DNA of 10,947 bases from Bacillota bacterium (GTDB lineage: Bacteria > Bacillota_E > Symbiobacteriia > Symbiobacteriales > Symbiobacteriaceae), in NCBI GenBank assembly GCA_003242675.1, contig QGVE01000095.1:1-10947 (forward strand). The letters are read 5' to 3'. How positions within the stretch are numbered: position 1 is the stretch's first letter; every line of letters starts with the position of its first letter. Of the stretch, positions 1 to 6,471 are shown piece by piece. The notes under the pieces are model-generated. The model saw only the letters and a program-made list of their open reading frames with translations, was not told the origin of the DNA and made no database searches. The position numbers and the translations under genes were made by a program.

Positions 1-519
1 GGGGATTTGCCGGGGGGTCTTGTGGATGGGCGGGATAACGATGTGGGCCGGGGTCTCTTTGGCCAGCTGGATGATGTACTCGCCCAGGTCGGACTCGACG
101 ACCTCCAGGCCCGCGCCCTGCAGGGCCTCGTTCAGGTGGATCTCCTCGGAGACCATGGACTTGGCCTTGATGACCCGGCGCGCCCCCCGCCGCCGGCAGA
201 TCTCCAGCACGATCTGGTTGGCCTCTTGGGCGTCTTTCGCCCAGTGGACGTGGCCGCCGCTTTGCCGGATCTGCTCCGCGGCCTGCTTCAGGTAGCCGTC
301 AAGGTGGGCGAGGGTGTGCCACTTGATCTCCTGCGCCCGGGCGCGCAGCTCGGCGAAGTTGCCGATGGCCTCGCCCCGGGCCGCGAGGGCCTCCAGGTCG
401 GCCATGGCGGCCTGTCGCTTGGTGTAGAGGTTCTCGGAGGTGTAGCGGACCGCCCCGCGCAGGTGGCCGTCCGCCAGGGCCCGGGCGACAAGCTCCTTCA
501 GCGGCGTCTTAGCGGCCAT
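1..519 (-). CDS. lutB: LutB, iron-sulfur subunit of L-lactate oxidation complex (partial, N-terminal 173 aa)
   Basis: LutB is one of three cytoplasmic subunits (LutA, LutB, LutC) that oxidise L-lactate to pyruvate. Only the first 173 residues are here, and the reading frame is open through base 1. The family is about 470 residues, so the rest of the LUD domain and the C-terminal 4Fe-4S ferredoxin region lie outside the window. Visible LUD-domain signatures are VHWAKDAQEA (about residues 91-100), IKAKSMVSEEIHLNEAL (117-133), VESDLGEYIIQL (141-152) and the HIVIPPIH stretch (159-166). The chosen ATG at 519-517 follows a strong ribosome site (GGGAGGGGG) and overlaps the end of lutA by 11 nt, implying translational coupling. 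Its role follows from family knowledge and context. The fragment alone is already characteristic. Confidence 0.9.
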   Translation of the reverse strand, partial: MAAKTPLKELVARALADGHLRGAVRYTSENLYTKRQAAMADLEALAARGEAIGNFAELRARAQEIKWHTLAHLDGYLKQAAEQIRQSGGHVHWAKDAQEANQIVLEICRRRGARRVIKAKSMVSEEIHLNEALQGAGLEVVESDLGEYIIQLAKETPAHIVIPPIHKTPRQIP

Positions 520-1246
520 TCTGCTGCACCCCCTCCCACAGAAGCTCGGCGATGTGCATCGTCCGGATGGGCAGGCCCCGCTTTTCGATGCGGCCGCCCT
601 GGTGCAGCAGGCAGCCCAGGTCGGAGCTGACGATCAGGTTCGCGCCGGTGGCCAGGACGGCGTCCAGCTTGTCGTCCGCCATCGCGGTGGAGATCTCGGG
701 CTCCTTGATGGCGAAGGCGCCGCCGAAGCCGCAGCAGAGGTCGGGCCGGGGCAGATCCAGGAGCTCCAGGTCGCGGACGCACCGCAGCATCTCCAGGGGC
801 TCCTCCCGCACCCGCAGCTCCCGCTGCATGTGGCAGTTGTTGTGGAAGACGGCCTTCCCCGGGAAGCGGGCGCCGACGTCCTTCACGCCCAGGACCCTGA
901 CCATGAACTCGGTGAACTCGTAGGTCCGCCGGCCGATCTCGATGGCCTCCTGCCGCTCCCGGGAGCCCTCGGGGAACATCTCCGGGTAGAAGTAGCGCAC
1001 GTGGCCGGCGCACGACCCCGAGGGCTGGACGATGTACTCGCTCCTGGCGAATGCCTTCATGTAGAGCCGGGCGAAGTCGCGGGCGTCGTCCAGGTGGCCG
1101 GTGTTCCAGGAGGGCTGACCGCAGCAGGTCTGGCCGGCGGGGAAGTCGACCTCGACCCCGTGGCGCCGGAGCAGCCGGTAGACCGCCTCGCCGACCTGCG
1201 GGGCGAAGTGGTCGGCCAGGCAGGTGATGAAGAGCGAGACTTTCAT
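509..1246 (-). CDS. lutA: LutA, CCG-domain subunit of L-lactate oxidation complex
   Basis: This is a 245-aa cytoplasmic protein of the (Fe-S)-binding heterodisulfide-reductase-like family, acting with LutB and LutC in lactate oxidation. It carries the two expected cysteine-rich (CCG) domains. The first has C9, the CCG at 41-43 and C79 in PSGSCAGH. The second has C138 in NNCHM, the CCG at 171-173 and C212 in DLGCL. The length matches B. subtilis LutA (about 238 aa). The start is the ATG at 1246-1244, preceded by GGGAGGTG at normal spacing. A much longer upstream open frame exists but is only the antisense-free extension through lctP coding sequence. The gene lies 14 nt after lctP and its TAA overlaps the lutB start, so it is the middle gene of one transcription unit. 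Confidence 0.95.
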   Translation of the reverse strand: MKVSLFITCLADHFAPQVGEAVYRLLRRHGVEVDFPAGQTCCGQPSWNTGHLDDARDFARLYMKAFARSEYIVQPSGSCAGHVRYFYPEMFPEGSRERQEAIEIGRRTYEFTEFMVRVLGVKDVGARFPGKAVFHNNCHMQRELRVREEPLEMLRCVRDLELLDLPRPDLCCGFGGAFAIKEPEISTAMADDKLDAVLATGANLIVSSDLGCLLHQGGRIEKRGLPIRTMHIAELLWEGVQQNGR

Positions 1247-1260
1247 CGGGGCACCTCCCA

Positions 1261-3003
1261 TCACTGGATGAGGCCGGGCACGAGGTACGCCAGGGCCGCG
1301 ACGATCAGCCCGCTGACGGCGGCCATGACCAGGCTCCAGGGGGCCACGGCCCGCAGGATGGAGCCGACGGCGGCAGCGCCCTCCTGCCGGTCCTCGTAGG
1401 TGGCGGCGGTGGCGACGACGAGCGACTGGGCGCTGACCAGCTTGCCCATGCAGCCGCCCACGCTGTTGGCGGAGACGATGAGGTACTCGCTGAGCCCCAG
1501 CTGGCGGGCCGTGATTCTCTGCAGACTGCCGAACATGGCGTTGGCCGAGGTGTCGGAACCGGTGATGAAGACGCCGACCCAGCCCAGGAGCGGGGCGAAG
1601 AGGGGGTAGAGCCGGCCGGTGCCGGTGAAGGCCAGGCCCAGGATGCCGTCCGCACCGGTGTAGCGGGTGAGGTAGCTGAAGCCCAGCACCATGGCTACGG
1701 TGGCCAGCGGCCCCTTCATGCGCCCGGCGGTGCGCACCAGGGTCTCCTTCCACTGCGCCGGGGTCATGCGCAGGCAGAGGCCGGCGACCAGGGCGGCCAG
1801 GAAGATCGCGGTGCCCGGCGAGGACAGCCAGTTGAGGGTGTACACCGCGGATTCGGCGGTGGGCTCCGCGACCACGGGCGGCATGCGGTAGACCGCCTTG
1901 TGCAGGAACGGCACGGCCCACTTCAGCACCGTGGGGATGCCGGCGATGGGCCGCTCCAGGGCCGCCTTGACGGCCGGCTGGCCCCACAGGAAGACGAAGG
2001 CGGTGAGCAGGATCCAGGGCAGCCACGCCCGGGCGACCTCGGCCCGCGTCCGGTTCGGGGCGACGGCTGCGGCGCCGCCGGCCATGGGGGCGAGGCGGCC
2101 GGAGGGCGCGGCCGCACCGGCGGGCTCGTCCTCATAGGGGCGGGCGGGCTGCCAGACCGCGCAGAGCGCCAGCAGGGCGACCAGCGTGATGAGGCCCCCC
2201 AGGACGCCGACCAGGCCCGGGCCGGCGTAGACGGCCGACAGGTACTCGCTGAGCGCGAAGGCCACGCCGGAGACCAGCAGGGCCGGCCAGACCTCCAGCA
2301 CCTTGCGGAAGGGCTTGCGGTCCATCTTCACCATGACGGTAATCACGATGAACGGCGTGACCAGGCAGAACGGGATGAGCTGCAGGGCCGCCAGGACCCC
2401 GAGCCGGTGGGGGTCCAGGTCCGTCACCGCGCCCAGGGTGAGGATCGGCGTGCCGATCGCCCCGAAGGCGACCGGGGCGGAGTTCGCCAGCAGGTTGAGC
2501 ACGGCGGATTGGAAGGGCCGGAAGCCGAGCCCGACCATCATGGCGCCGGCGATGGCCACGGGGATGCCGAAGCCCGCCGCGCCCTCCAGGAAGGAGCCGA
2601 GGGCGAAGGCGATGATCAGCACCTGGATGCGCCGGTCCGACGAGATGGCGACGATGCTCTCCTTCACCACGTCGAACTGACCGGTGACGACGGTGAGCGT
2701 GTACAGGAACATGGCGGCCAGAAGCACCCAGCCGATGGGGAACAGGCCCGACAGGGCGCCGTACACGAAGGACGCGCCCGCGGCCGGGGCGGGCATCCCC
2801 AGGACCAGGATCGCGATCGCCAGCGAGACCAGCGAGGCGATGAGGGCCGCCTTGGGCGCCCCGATCCCCCGCTGCCGCCGGCCTTCCGGGCCGCGCACGG
2901 GATGCACGGCCAGGAAGTAGATCAGGAGCAGCAGGGGGAGCGCGGCCAGCAGCGTGGAGAGCAGCGGGTTGCCCAGCGGATCGTAGGTCTGCTGGAACGA
3001 CAA
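1261..3003 (-). CDS. lctP: L-lactate permease (LctP family)
   Basis: This is a multi-pass inner-membrane permease importing lactate (related members also take glycolate), feeding the Lut enzymes encoded downstream. It has 580 aa with many hydrophobic segments (for example about 18-36, 53-72, 88-108, 127-160, 204-226, 240-282, 328-341, 398-412, 556-577). Hallmark LctP stretches are GSFLEGAAGFGIPVA (136-150) and TGSDTSANAMFGSLQ (481-495). A hydrophilic, proline/alanine-rich loop spans about 285-325. The start is taken as TTG at 3003-3001: GGGGAGGAG lies six bases upstream, and family members begin shortly before the Y-D-P-L-G motif (7-11 here). A second TTG at 3009 is too close to that ribosome site, and an ATG further upstream (3051) would swallow it. 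A 274-nt regulatory gap precedes the gene. Confidence 0.93.
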   Translation of the reverse strand: MSFQQTYDPLGNPLLSTLLAALPLLLLIYFLAVHPVRGPEGRRQRGIGAPKAALIASLVSLAIAILVLGMPAPAAGASFVYGALSGLFPIGWVLLAAMFLYTLTVVTGQFDVVKESIVAISSDRRIQVLIIAFALGSFLEGAAGFGIPVAIAGAMMVGLGFRPFQSAVLNLLANSAPVAFGAIGTPILTLGAVTDLDPHRLGVLAALQLIPFCLVTPFIVITVMVKMDRKPFRKVLEVWPALLVSGVAFALSEYLSAVYAGPGLVGVLGGLITLVALLALCAVWQPARPYEDEPAGAAAPSGRLAPMAGGAAAVAPNRTRAEVARAWLPWILLTAFVFLWGQPAVKAALERPIAGIPTVLKWAVPFLHKAVYRMPPVVAEPTAESAVYTLNWLSSPGTAIFLAALVAGLCLRMTPAQWKETLVRTAGRMKGPLATVAMVLGFSYLTRYTGADGILGLAFTGTGRLYPLFAPLLGWVGVFITGSDTSANAMFGSLQRITARQLGLSEYLIVSANSVGGCMGKLVSAQSLVVATAATYEDRQEGAAAVGSILRAVAPWSLVMAAVSGLIVAALAYLVPGLIQ

Positions 3004-3009
3004 GGACAA

Positions 3010-3018
3010 CTCCTCCCC
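3010..3018 (-). promoter_or_regulatory. Ribosome binding site that sets a TTG start for lctP
   Basis: On the minus strand GGGGAGGAG ends six bases before TTG at 3003. This Shine-Dalgarno match is the main reason for choosing the rare TTG codon over the ATG 48 nt upstream, which has no comparable site and would add residues unlike the family's N terminus. Confidence 0.7.
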
Positions 3019-3072
3019 ATGTGAACGGTGGTGTGACCAGCCCGACCCCAAGGATTTGGTCGGATGGACTGA

Positions 3073-3083
3073 TGGTCAGACCA
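3073..3083. promoter_or_regulatory. Probable LutR/FadR-type operator upstream of lctP
   Basis: TGGTCAGACCA is a perfect palindrome (TGGTC-A-GACCA) and fits the FadR-subfamily GntR consensus TnGTnnnACnA at every defined position. It lies about 70 nt upstream of the lctP start, in the gap between the regulator gene and the lactate genes. A second left half, TTGGTC, occurs at 3056-3061, sixteen bases away in the same orientation, and can also pair as an inverted repeat with GACCAA at 3079-3084. The likely ligand-responsive repressor is the LutR-like protein encoded just upstream. That pairing is inference from consensus and position. Confidence 0.65.
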
Positions 3084-3150
3084 ATCAGCCGCAAGAAGAA
3101 TTCGCATCGTGGCCCCTTTTTACCTCCATGTCCGTGCGAAGTGATCACCC

Positions 3151-3179
3151 CAGATAGCGCCAGGGAGCCAGCCCCGCAA
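3151..3179 (-). promoter_or_regulatory. Weak sigma-A-type promoter candidate for lctP-lutAB
   Basis: On the minus strand TTGCGG (3179-3174) and TATCTG (3156-3151) are separated by exactly 17 nt. Each hexamer matches only three of six consensus bases. If used, transcription would start near 3144, and the TGGTCAGACCA palindrome would lie about 60 nt downstream as a roadblock-type operator. The true promoter could instead overlap the palindrome, though no clear hexamers are seen there. Confidence 0.25.
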
Positions 3180-3219
3180 GTTCGATCGCTCACAAGTAGC
3201 CCTTTCGGCGTGAAACGCA

Positions 3220-3259
3220 GTCCCCCGCGCGCCCGGTGCCGGCCCGGGCGGCGGGGGAC
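3220..3259 (-). terminator. Hairpin terminator candidate after the lutR-like gene
   Basis: Arms GTCCCCCGC (3220-3228) and GCGGGGGAC (3251-3259) pair perfectly. They continue inward with CGCCCGG (3230-3236) and CCGGGCG (3244-3250) after one bulged G at 3229. This gives a 16-bp stem with a 7-nt loop. It starts 18 nt past the regulator's TAA. On the minus strand it is followed by TGCGTTTC, a poor U-tract, so termination may be partial and lactate genes could receive readthrough. Confidence 0.5.
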
Positions 3260-3277
3260 CTCCGTTCGATGATCGAT

Positions 3278-3985
3278 TTAGCCGTACAGGGTCTGGCGCA
3301 CCCGCAGGATGTGGGCGGCCATGCGCTGGCGCGCCGCCTCGGCATCCTGGCTGCGGATCGCCTCCAGCACGTCGATGTGGTCCTGCAGCAGGGTGCGGCC
3401 CATGCCGGGGATGCGCAGGAGCTGCTCGCGGTAGAGGCCCAGGGCCTCCTTCATCGTGTCGCTGAGCGAGCGCATGGTGTGCAGGAGCAGCGAGTTGCCG
3501 CTGGCGCTGGCCACGGCGTCGTGGAAGCGCCAGTCGGCCTCCGCGCCCAGCCGGCCCTCCTCCAGGTCCCGCTCCATGTCCCGCAGGGCCGCCTCCATCT
3601 CCGCCAGGTCCTCGGCCTCCCGCCGCAGGGCGGCCAGGGCGGCGCTTTCGGCCTCCAGGGCGGAGCGGAGCTCCAGGAGCTCCCGCCCCACGGCCTCGCT
3701 GTGCTCGATGGTGAGCACCAGGGCCAGGGGCGAGATGAACCGCTCGTCGGGCGGCTGGGTGATGAAGGTGCCCTCGCCGACCCGGGCCTCGACCAGGCCC
3801 AGCATCCGCAGGGCCGAGAGCGCCTCGCGCACGGCCGACCGGCTGACGCCGAACTCCTCGGCCAGCTGCCGCTCCGGGGGCAGCCGGTCGCCGGGGCGGA
3901 GGGTGCCCTCCTTCACCATCCGGGTGATCTGGTCCACGATCTGCTGGTAGATGCGCTGGCTCGTCACGCGCTCAAACCGTCCCAC
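3278..3985 (-). CDS. lutR: GntR-family (FadR subfamily, FCD domain) regulator, LutR/LldR-like
   Basis: This 235-aa DNA-binding repressor probably controls the adjacent lactate genes. The N-terminal winged helix-turn-helix (about 10-77) contains LRPGDRLPPERQLAEEFGVS (29-48), SRSAVREALSAL and the wing GEGTFI (70-75). The C-terminal all-helical FCD effector domain (about 100-230) keeps the usual metal/effector ligands: D151 and H155 in DWRFHD, H203, and H225. The start is GTG at 3985-3983, with GGAGG seven bases upstream. The start lies inside the last codons of the upstream VWA gene (14-nt overlap), so translation is probably coupled to it. The lactate assignment rests on the neighbours (LctP, LutA, LutB) and on a matching palindrome before lctP. 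Related FadR-type proteins sense other organic acids, so the ligand is not proved. Confidence 0.8.
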   Translation of the reverse strand: MGRFERVTSQRIYQQIVDQITRMVKEGTLRPGDRLPPERQLAEEFGVSRSAVREALSALRMLGLVEARVGEGTFITQPPDERFISPLALVLTIEHSEAVGRELLELRSALEAESAALAALRREAEDLAEMEAALRDMERDLEEGRLGAEADWRFHDAVASASGNSLLLHTMRSLSDTMKEALGLYREQLLRIPGMGRTLLQDHIDVLEAIRSQDAEAARQRMAAHILRVRQTLYG

Positions 3986-5258
3986 GGCGGGTCCTCCGTT
4001 CGTCGTCTCCGCTGCTCATGAGGAGGTTCTCGACCATGTCGATCAGATCCTGCACCGTGCGGATGAGGTACAGCCGGTCGGCGTAGCGGGCGAGGGTGCC
4101 GTACCAGTGGGGCGAGCCCATCAGCCAGACCGGCACCTCGTGGGGGCCGTAGTAAAAGGTGCCCAGGCGGCGCTGCCACGCGCGGGCGGGGCCGCGGCGC
4201 GCCCCGGCGAACTCCGCCGACGGGGTCAGGAAGATCACCTGCCGGGCCTGCCGGCGCAGGGCCGCCATGTGCACCCGGATCTTCTCCTGCTCCTCCGGCG
4301 CGAGGGACACCTTGCCGTCGGTGGCGATGAACACGTAGGTCTGGTCGTCGACCCGCGCCTCCCGGGCGATCTCCTCCAGGGCGGTGCCGAAGCGGGTGCC
4401 GGCGTTCCACGAGCGGGCCCCCTGCATCAGCCGCTGGGCCTTCTCGGCGAAGCTGCCCGGGCCGTTGAGGTAGGGCGTCGCGTACGTGGCGCTCTCGCTG
4501 AACACGTAGCTTTCCACCACGAAGCGGAAGTTGAGCTTGTGGAAGAAGAAGAGCACGACGCTGACGTAGCGGGCCATCGAGTGGGAGACATCGCCGATGA
4601 CCAGGATGCGGGAGGGCTTCTCCGGCTGGGGCACGGGCACCACCTTGACCGGCCACCGGAACTCCAGCACGGCGCCGCCGTAGCGGGGCAGGTTGTGCCT
4701 GAGCGTCCGGCCCACGTCCAGCCGGGCCCTCCGGGGCCACTCCCGGAAGGTCTCCCGGTGGGCGAGCCACTTGCGGGCGAGCCGCTCCAGCAGCTCCTCC
4801 AGCTCCCGGATCTGCTCCGGGGTCAGCTTCCGGATGGGCGACTGCAGAAGATCGACGTAGGCGAAGCGGCGGTTGGCCGCCTCCGCCCCCTTCAGCGCTT
4901 CCTGGGCATGGGAGGGCGCGAGCCCCCGCCACAGCGCGGCGCGGGCCGGGGCGGGCTCCGGCGGCTCCGGGAGGGAGGGGCCGGCCCACAGCAGCGTCGT
5001 GGTCCGCTCGCCCGGCTCCACGTCCGCGAGGCGGGCCGGCGCCTCCGCGCTGTGGTGCGCGGCCTCGGTCAGGGACACGAAGAGGTTGTTGGGGTCGCGG
5101 CCCCGGAGGAAGAGGCGCGCGACCTGCGCCGCGGCGACAAGCCGCGGCCGCCAAAGACGAAGCAGGCGGCCGGCGCGCCGCAGGAGCCAGCGGATGAGCT
5201 GGCCGACGCGGCGGGCGGCCGCGGCTATAAGGCGGAACGGCCAAAGCCGTCGTACCAC
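3972..5258 (-). CDS. CoxE-like VWA-domain protein, partner of the upstream MoxR ATPase
   Basis: A protein of 428 aa if it starts at GTG 5258. A basic, helix-prone N-terminal region (1-52) has patches rich in Arg, Leu and Ala. A variable proline-rich linker (about 92-106) and a possible coiled coil (about 146-165) follow, then a C-terminal von Willebrand factor A domain from about 215. The MIDAS metal site is intact: D223-V-S225-H-S227, T288 in NAGTRF, and D314 in ATDGK. CoxE-type VWA proteins work with MoxR AAA+ ATPases (CoxD type) in maturing or remodelling metalloenzymes or other complexes. No target enzyme of that kind is coded beside it except the lactate oxidation genes. The start is uncertain: GTG 5258 follows GGGAGG by ten bases and overlaps moxR by 34 nt, and no ATG is available near the gene junction. 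The stop overlaps the next gene by 14 nt. Confidence 0.78.
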   Translation of the reverse strand: MVRRLWPFRLIAAAARRVGQLIRWLLRRAGRLLRLWRPRLVAAAQVARLFLRGRDPNNLFVSLTEAAHHSAEAPARLADVEPGERTTTLLWAGPSLPEPPEPAPARAALWRGLAPSHAQEALKGAEAANRRFAYVDLLQSPIRKLTPEQIRELEELLERLARKWLAHRETFREWPRRARLDVGRTLRHNLPRYGGAVLEFRWPVKVVPVPQPEKPSRILVIGDVSHSMARYVSVVLFFFHKLNFRFVVESYVFSESATYATPYLNGPGSFAEKAQRLMQGARSWNAGTRFGTALEEIAREARVDDQTYVFIATDGKVSLAPEEQEKIRVHMAALRRQARQVIFLTPSAEFAGARRGPARAWQRRLGTFYYGPHEVPVWLMGSPHWYGTLARYADRLYLIRTVQDLIDMVENLLMSSGDDERRTRRGTV

Positions 5259-6280
5259 TGCCGGAGCGCCTCCCTGACGATGGCCTCGTCCTCCGGGTAC
5301 TTGGCGAGGAAGCCGATGGTCACCTCCACGGTCTCGGGGGTGATGCGCCCGTCGCCCACGTCGATGAGCGCCCGGGCCCACTCGATGGCCTCGGCGATGG
5401 CCGGCTTCTTCTCCATGTTGAGCTGCCGGAGCTGGACGACGATGCGGGCGACCCGGGCGGCAAAGTCCGCCGGCACCCCCACCGACCGCTGGATGATGCG
5501 GGCCAGGGTGGCCTCGGACGGGAACTGGAGGTCCAGCCACACGGTGCGGCGCATGAAGGCGGTGTCGAGCCGCTTGTACTCGTTGGAGGTGAGGAAGATG
5601 TAGAGCGGCGCCCGGGCTTTCAGCACCTTGGACTGGCCGGGCTGGTCCAGGTTGTGGACGACCAGCTCCTGCTTGTCCAGGTAGCGCAGGAAGAAGTTGG
5701 TGGTGTGCTCGTTGAGCTTGTCGACCTCGTCCACCCGCACGACGGTGGGCTGCTCGGCCAGCACGCTCTCCAGGAGCGGGGTGCGGTTCAGGTACTCGAG
5801 GGTGTACAGGTTGGGCGGCTGACCGCCGCTGCGCGGGTAGGCCTGGGCGTCGACGATCTGCTTGAAGCCGTTCCAGGAGATGCCGATCTCCTCGGCCTCC
5901 AGGTGGCTGTGGCACTCCATGTCGATGAGGGGGTAGCCGAAGGCGCGGGCGAAGGCCTCGGCCAGCTGGGACTTGCCGATGCCCGGCTCCCCCCGGAGGC
6001 CGACGGGCTTCCCCTGCCTCAGGTACGACCAGAGCTTCTTCGTGGTGAGGGCGTCCAGGAAGTAGCCCTGACTCTGGAGCGCCTGCTGCAGTTCGGCCGC
6101 CGTATAGGGAAACACGCGGCTCGCCTCCTCTCCCAGCCGCTGCTTCGCCGCGGCCAGCGCCTCCTGGTTGGCCGCCTCGCGCCGGTAGAGCCGCCACCAG
6201 ACGGGGGCCCAGCGCGTCACCGCCACGGCGGCCGCCAGCCCGGCCACCGCCGCGGAGCCGACTGCCACGGAATGCACCAT
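5225..6280 (-). CDS. MoxR-family AAA+ ATPase (CoxD-like) with N-terminal membrane segment
   Basis: This 351-aa ATPase resembles the CoxD/APE2220 branch of the MoxR family, chaperone-like proteins that act with VWA partners. Visible motifs are Walker A GEPGIGKS (97-104), Walker B VVRVDEVD (180-187), sensor 1 N233 in TSNEYKR, and an arginine-finger region FMRRTVW (242-248). The branch-typical YTLEYLNRTPLLESV (159-173) precedes Walker B. Residues 4-22 form a hydrophobic Ala/Val-rich stretch followed by an RW/WWR positively charged flank. This predicts a membrane anchor with the ATPase in the cytoplasm. Many MoxR proteins are soluble, so this is notable. The start is ATG 6280-6278 with AGGTGGTG upstream. 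It is the first gene of the minus-strand unit. The substrate is unknown. Confidence 0.85.
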   Translation of the reverse strand: MVHSVAVGSAAVAGLAAAVAVTRWAPVWWRLYRREAANQEALAAAKQRLGEEASRVFPYTAAELQQALQSQGYFLDALTTKKLWSYLRQGKPVGLRGEPGIGKSQLAEAFARAFGYPLIDMECHSHLEAEEIGISWNGFKQIVDAQAYPRSGGQPPNLYTLEYLNRTPLLESVLAEQPTVVRVDEVDKLNEHTTNFFLRYLDKQELVVHNLDQPGQSKVLKARAPLYIFLTSNEYKRLDTAFMRRTVWLDLQFPSEATLARIIQRSVGVPADFAARVARIVVQLRQLNMEKKPAIAEAIEWARALIDVGDGRITPETVEVTIGFLAKYPEDEAIVREALRQWYDGFGRSAL

Positions 6281-6294
6281 CGGCGACCACCACC

Positions 6295-6313
6295 TGTGAC
6301 AGGGGGAGTCACA
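6295..6313. repeat. Inverted repeat TGTGAC-N7-GTCACA beside the moxR ribosome site
   Basis: TGTGAC (6295-6300) and GTCACA (6308-6313) are perfect 6-base arms around AGGGGGA. It directly adjoins the moxR Shine-Dalgarno (6285-6294), about 15 nt from the ATG. It could be an operator or a short leader hairpin. It resembles a CRP-type site only superficially, because the spacer is longer than that site allows. Confidence 0.4.
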
Positions 6314-6384
6314 ACGTCGCAGTGGGCACGGAAAAGTAGCACTGTTGGGCTAGTACGCACAGATACTTGGAGCCATAATTCGGG

Positions 6385-6401
6385 GGAATCTCTCGGATTC
6401 C
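6385..6401. repeat. Inverted repeat GGAATC-N5-GATTCC in the divergent promoter region
   Basis: GGAATC (6385-6390) and GATTCC (6396-6401) are perfect 6-base arms separated by TCTCG. The repeat sits just downstream of the CATAAT -10-like element and between the two divergent genes. This is a sensible place for a shared operator, but no known consensus is recognised. Confidence 0.4.
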
Positions 6402-6471
6402 TGCCAAGCATACGAAGGGAGACTATTTTGCCATCCGCCGGGGCAAGAATGGGCTAGGAGGTGTTGCGCCC

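Larger units (their letters stand above)
6281..6471. other. Divergent intergenic region between moxR and ywmB-like genes
   Basis: These 191 nt must hold promoters for both directions. On the plus strand CATAAT (6374-6379) matches five of six bases of a sigma-A -10, but no good -35 lies at the right distance. On the minus strand TTGGCA (rc of 6402-6407) is a fair -35 without a convincing -10 at 16-18 nt. Two perfect inverted repeats (listed separately) are the clearest structure. A+T content is visibly higher around 6355-6430 than in the surrounding genes. Confidence 0.5.

Noticed and set aside
1900..3024. Plus-strand open frame of 374 codons opposite lctP
   Set aside because: Its composition is dominated by Gly, Asp, Gln and Arg, it has no ribosome site or domain, and it is fully antisense to the permease.
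2922..3107. Possible 61-aa small protein (MRILLAADWSD start) before lctP
   Set aside because: The GGAGG upstream is too far from the ATG, the frame runs into lctP out of phase, and it spans the operator palindrome. There is no evidence of coding.
6295..6313. CRP-type binding site reading of TGTGAC-N7-GTCACA
   Set aside because: The TGTGA/TCACA halves are separated by nine bases rather than the six this class of site needs.
6388..6416. Sigma-E promoter for the ywmB-like gene (CATACGAA)
   Set aside because: The -10 is a partial match, and no -35 resembling KMATATT lies 13-15 nt upstream.
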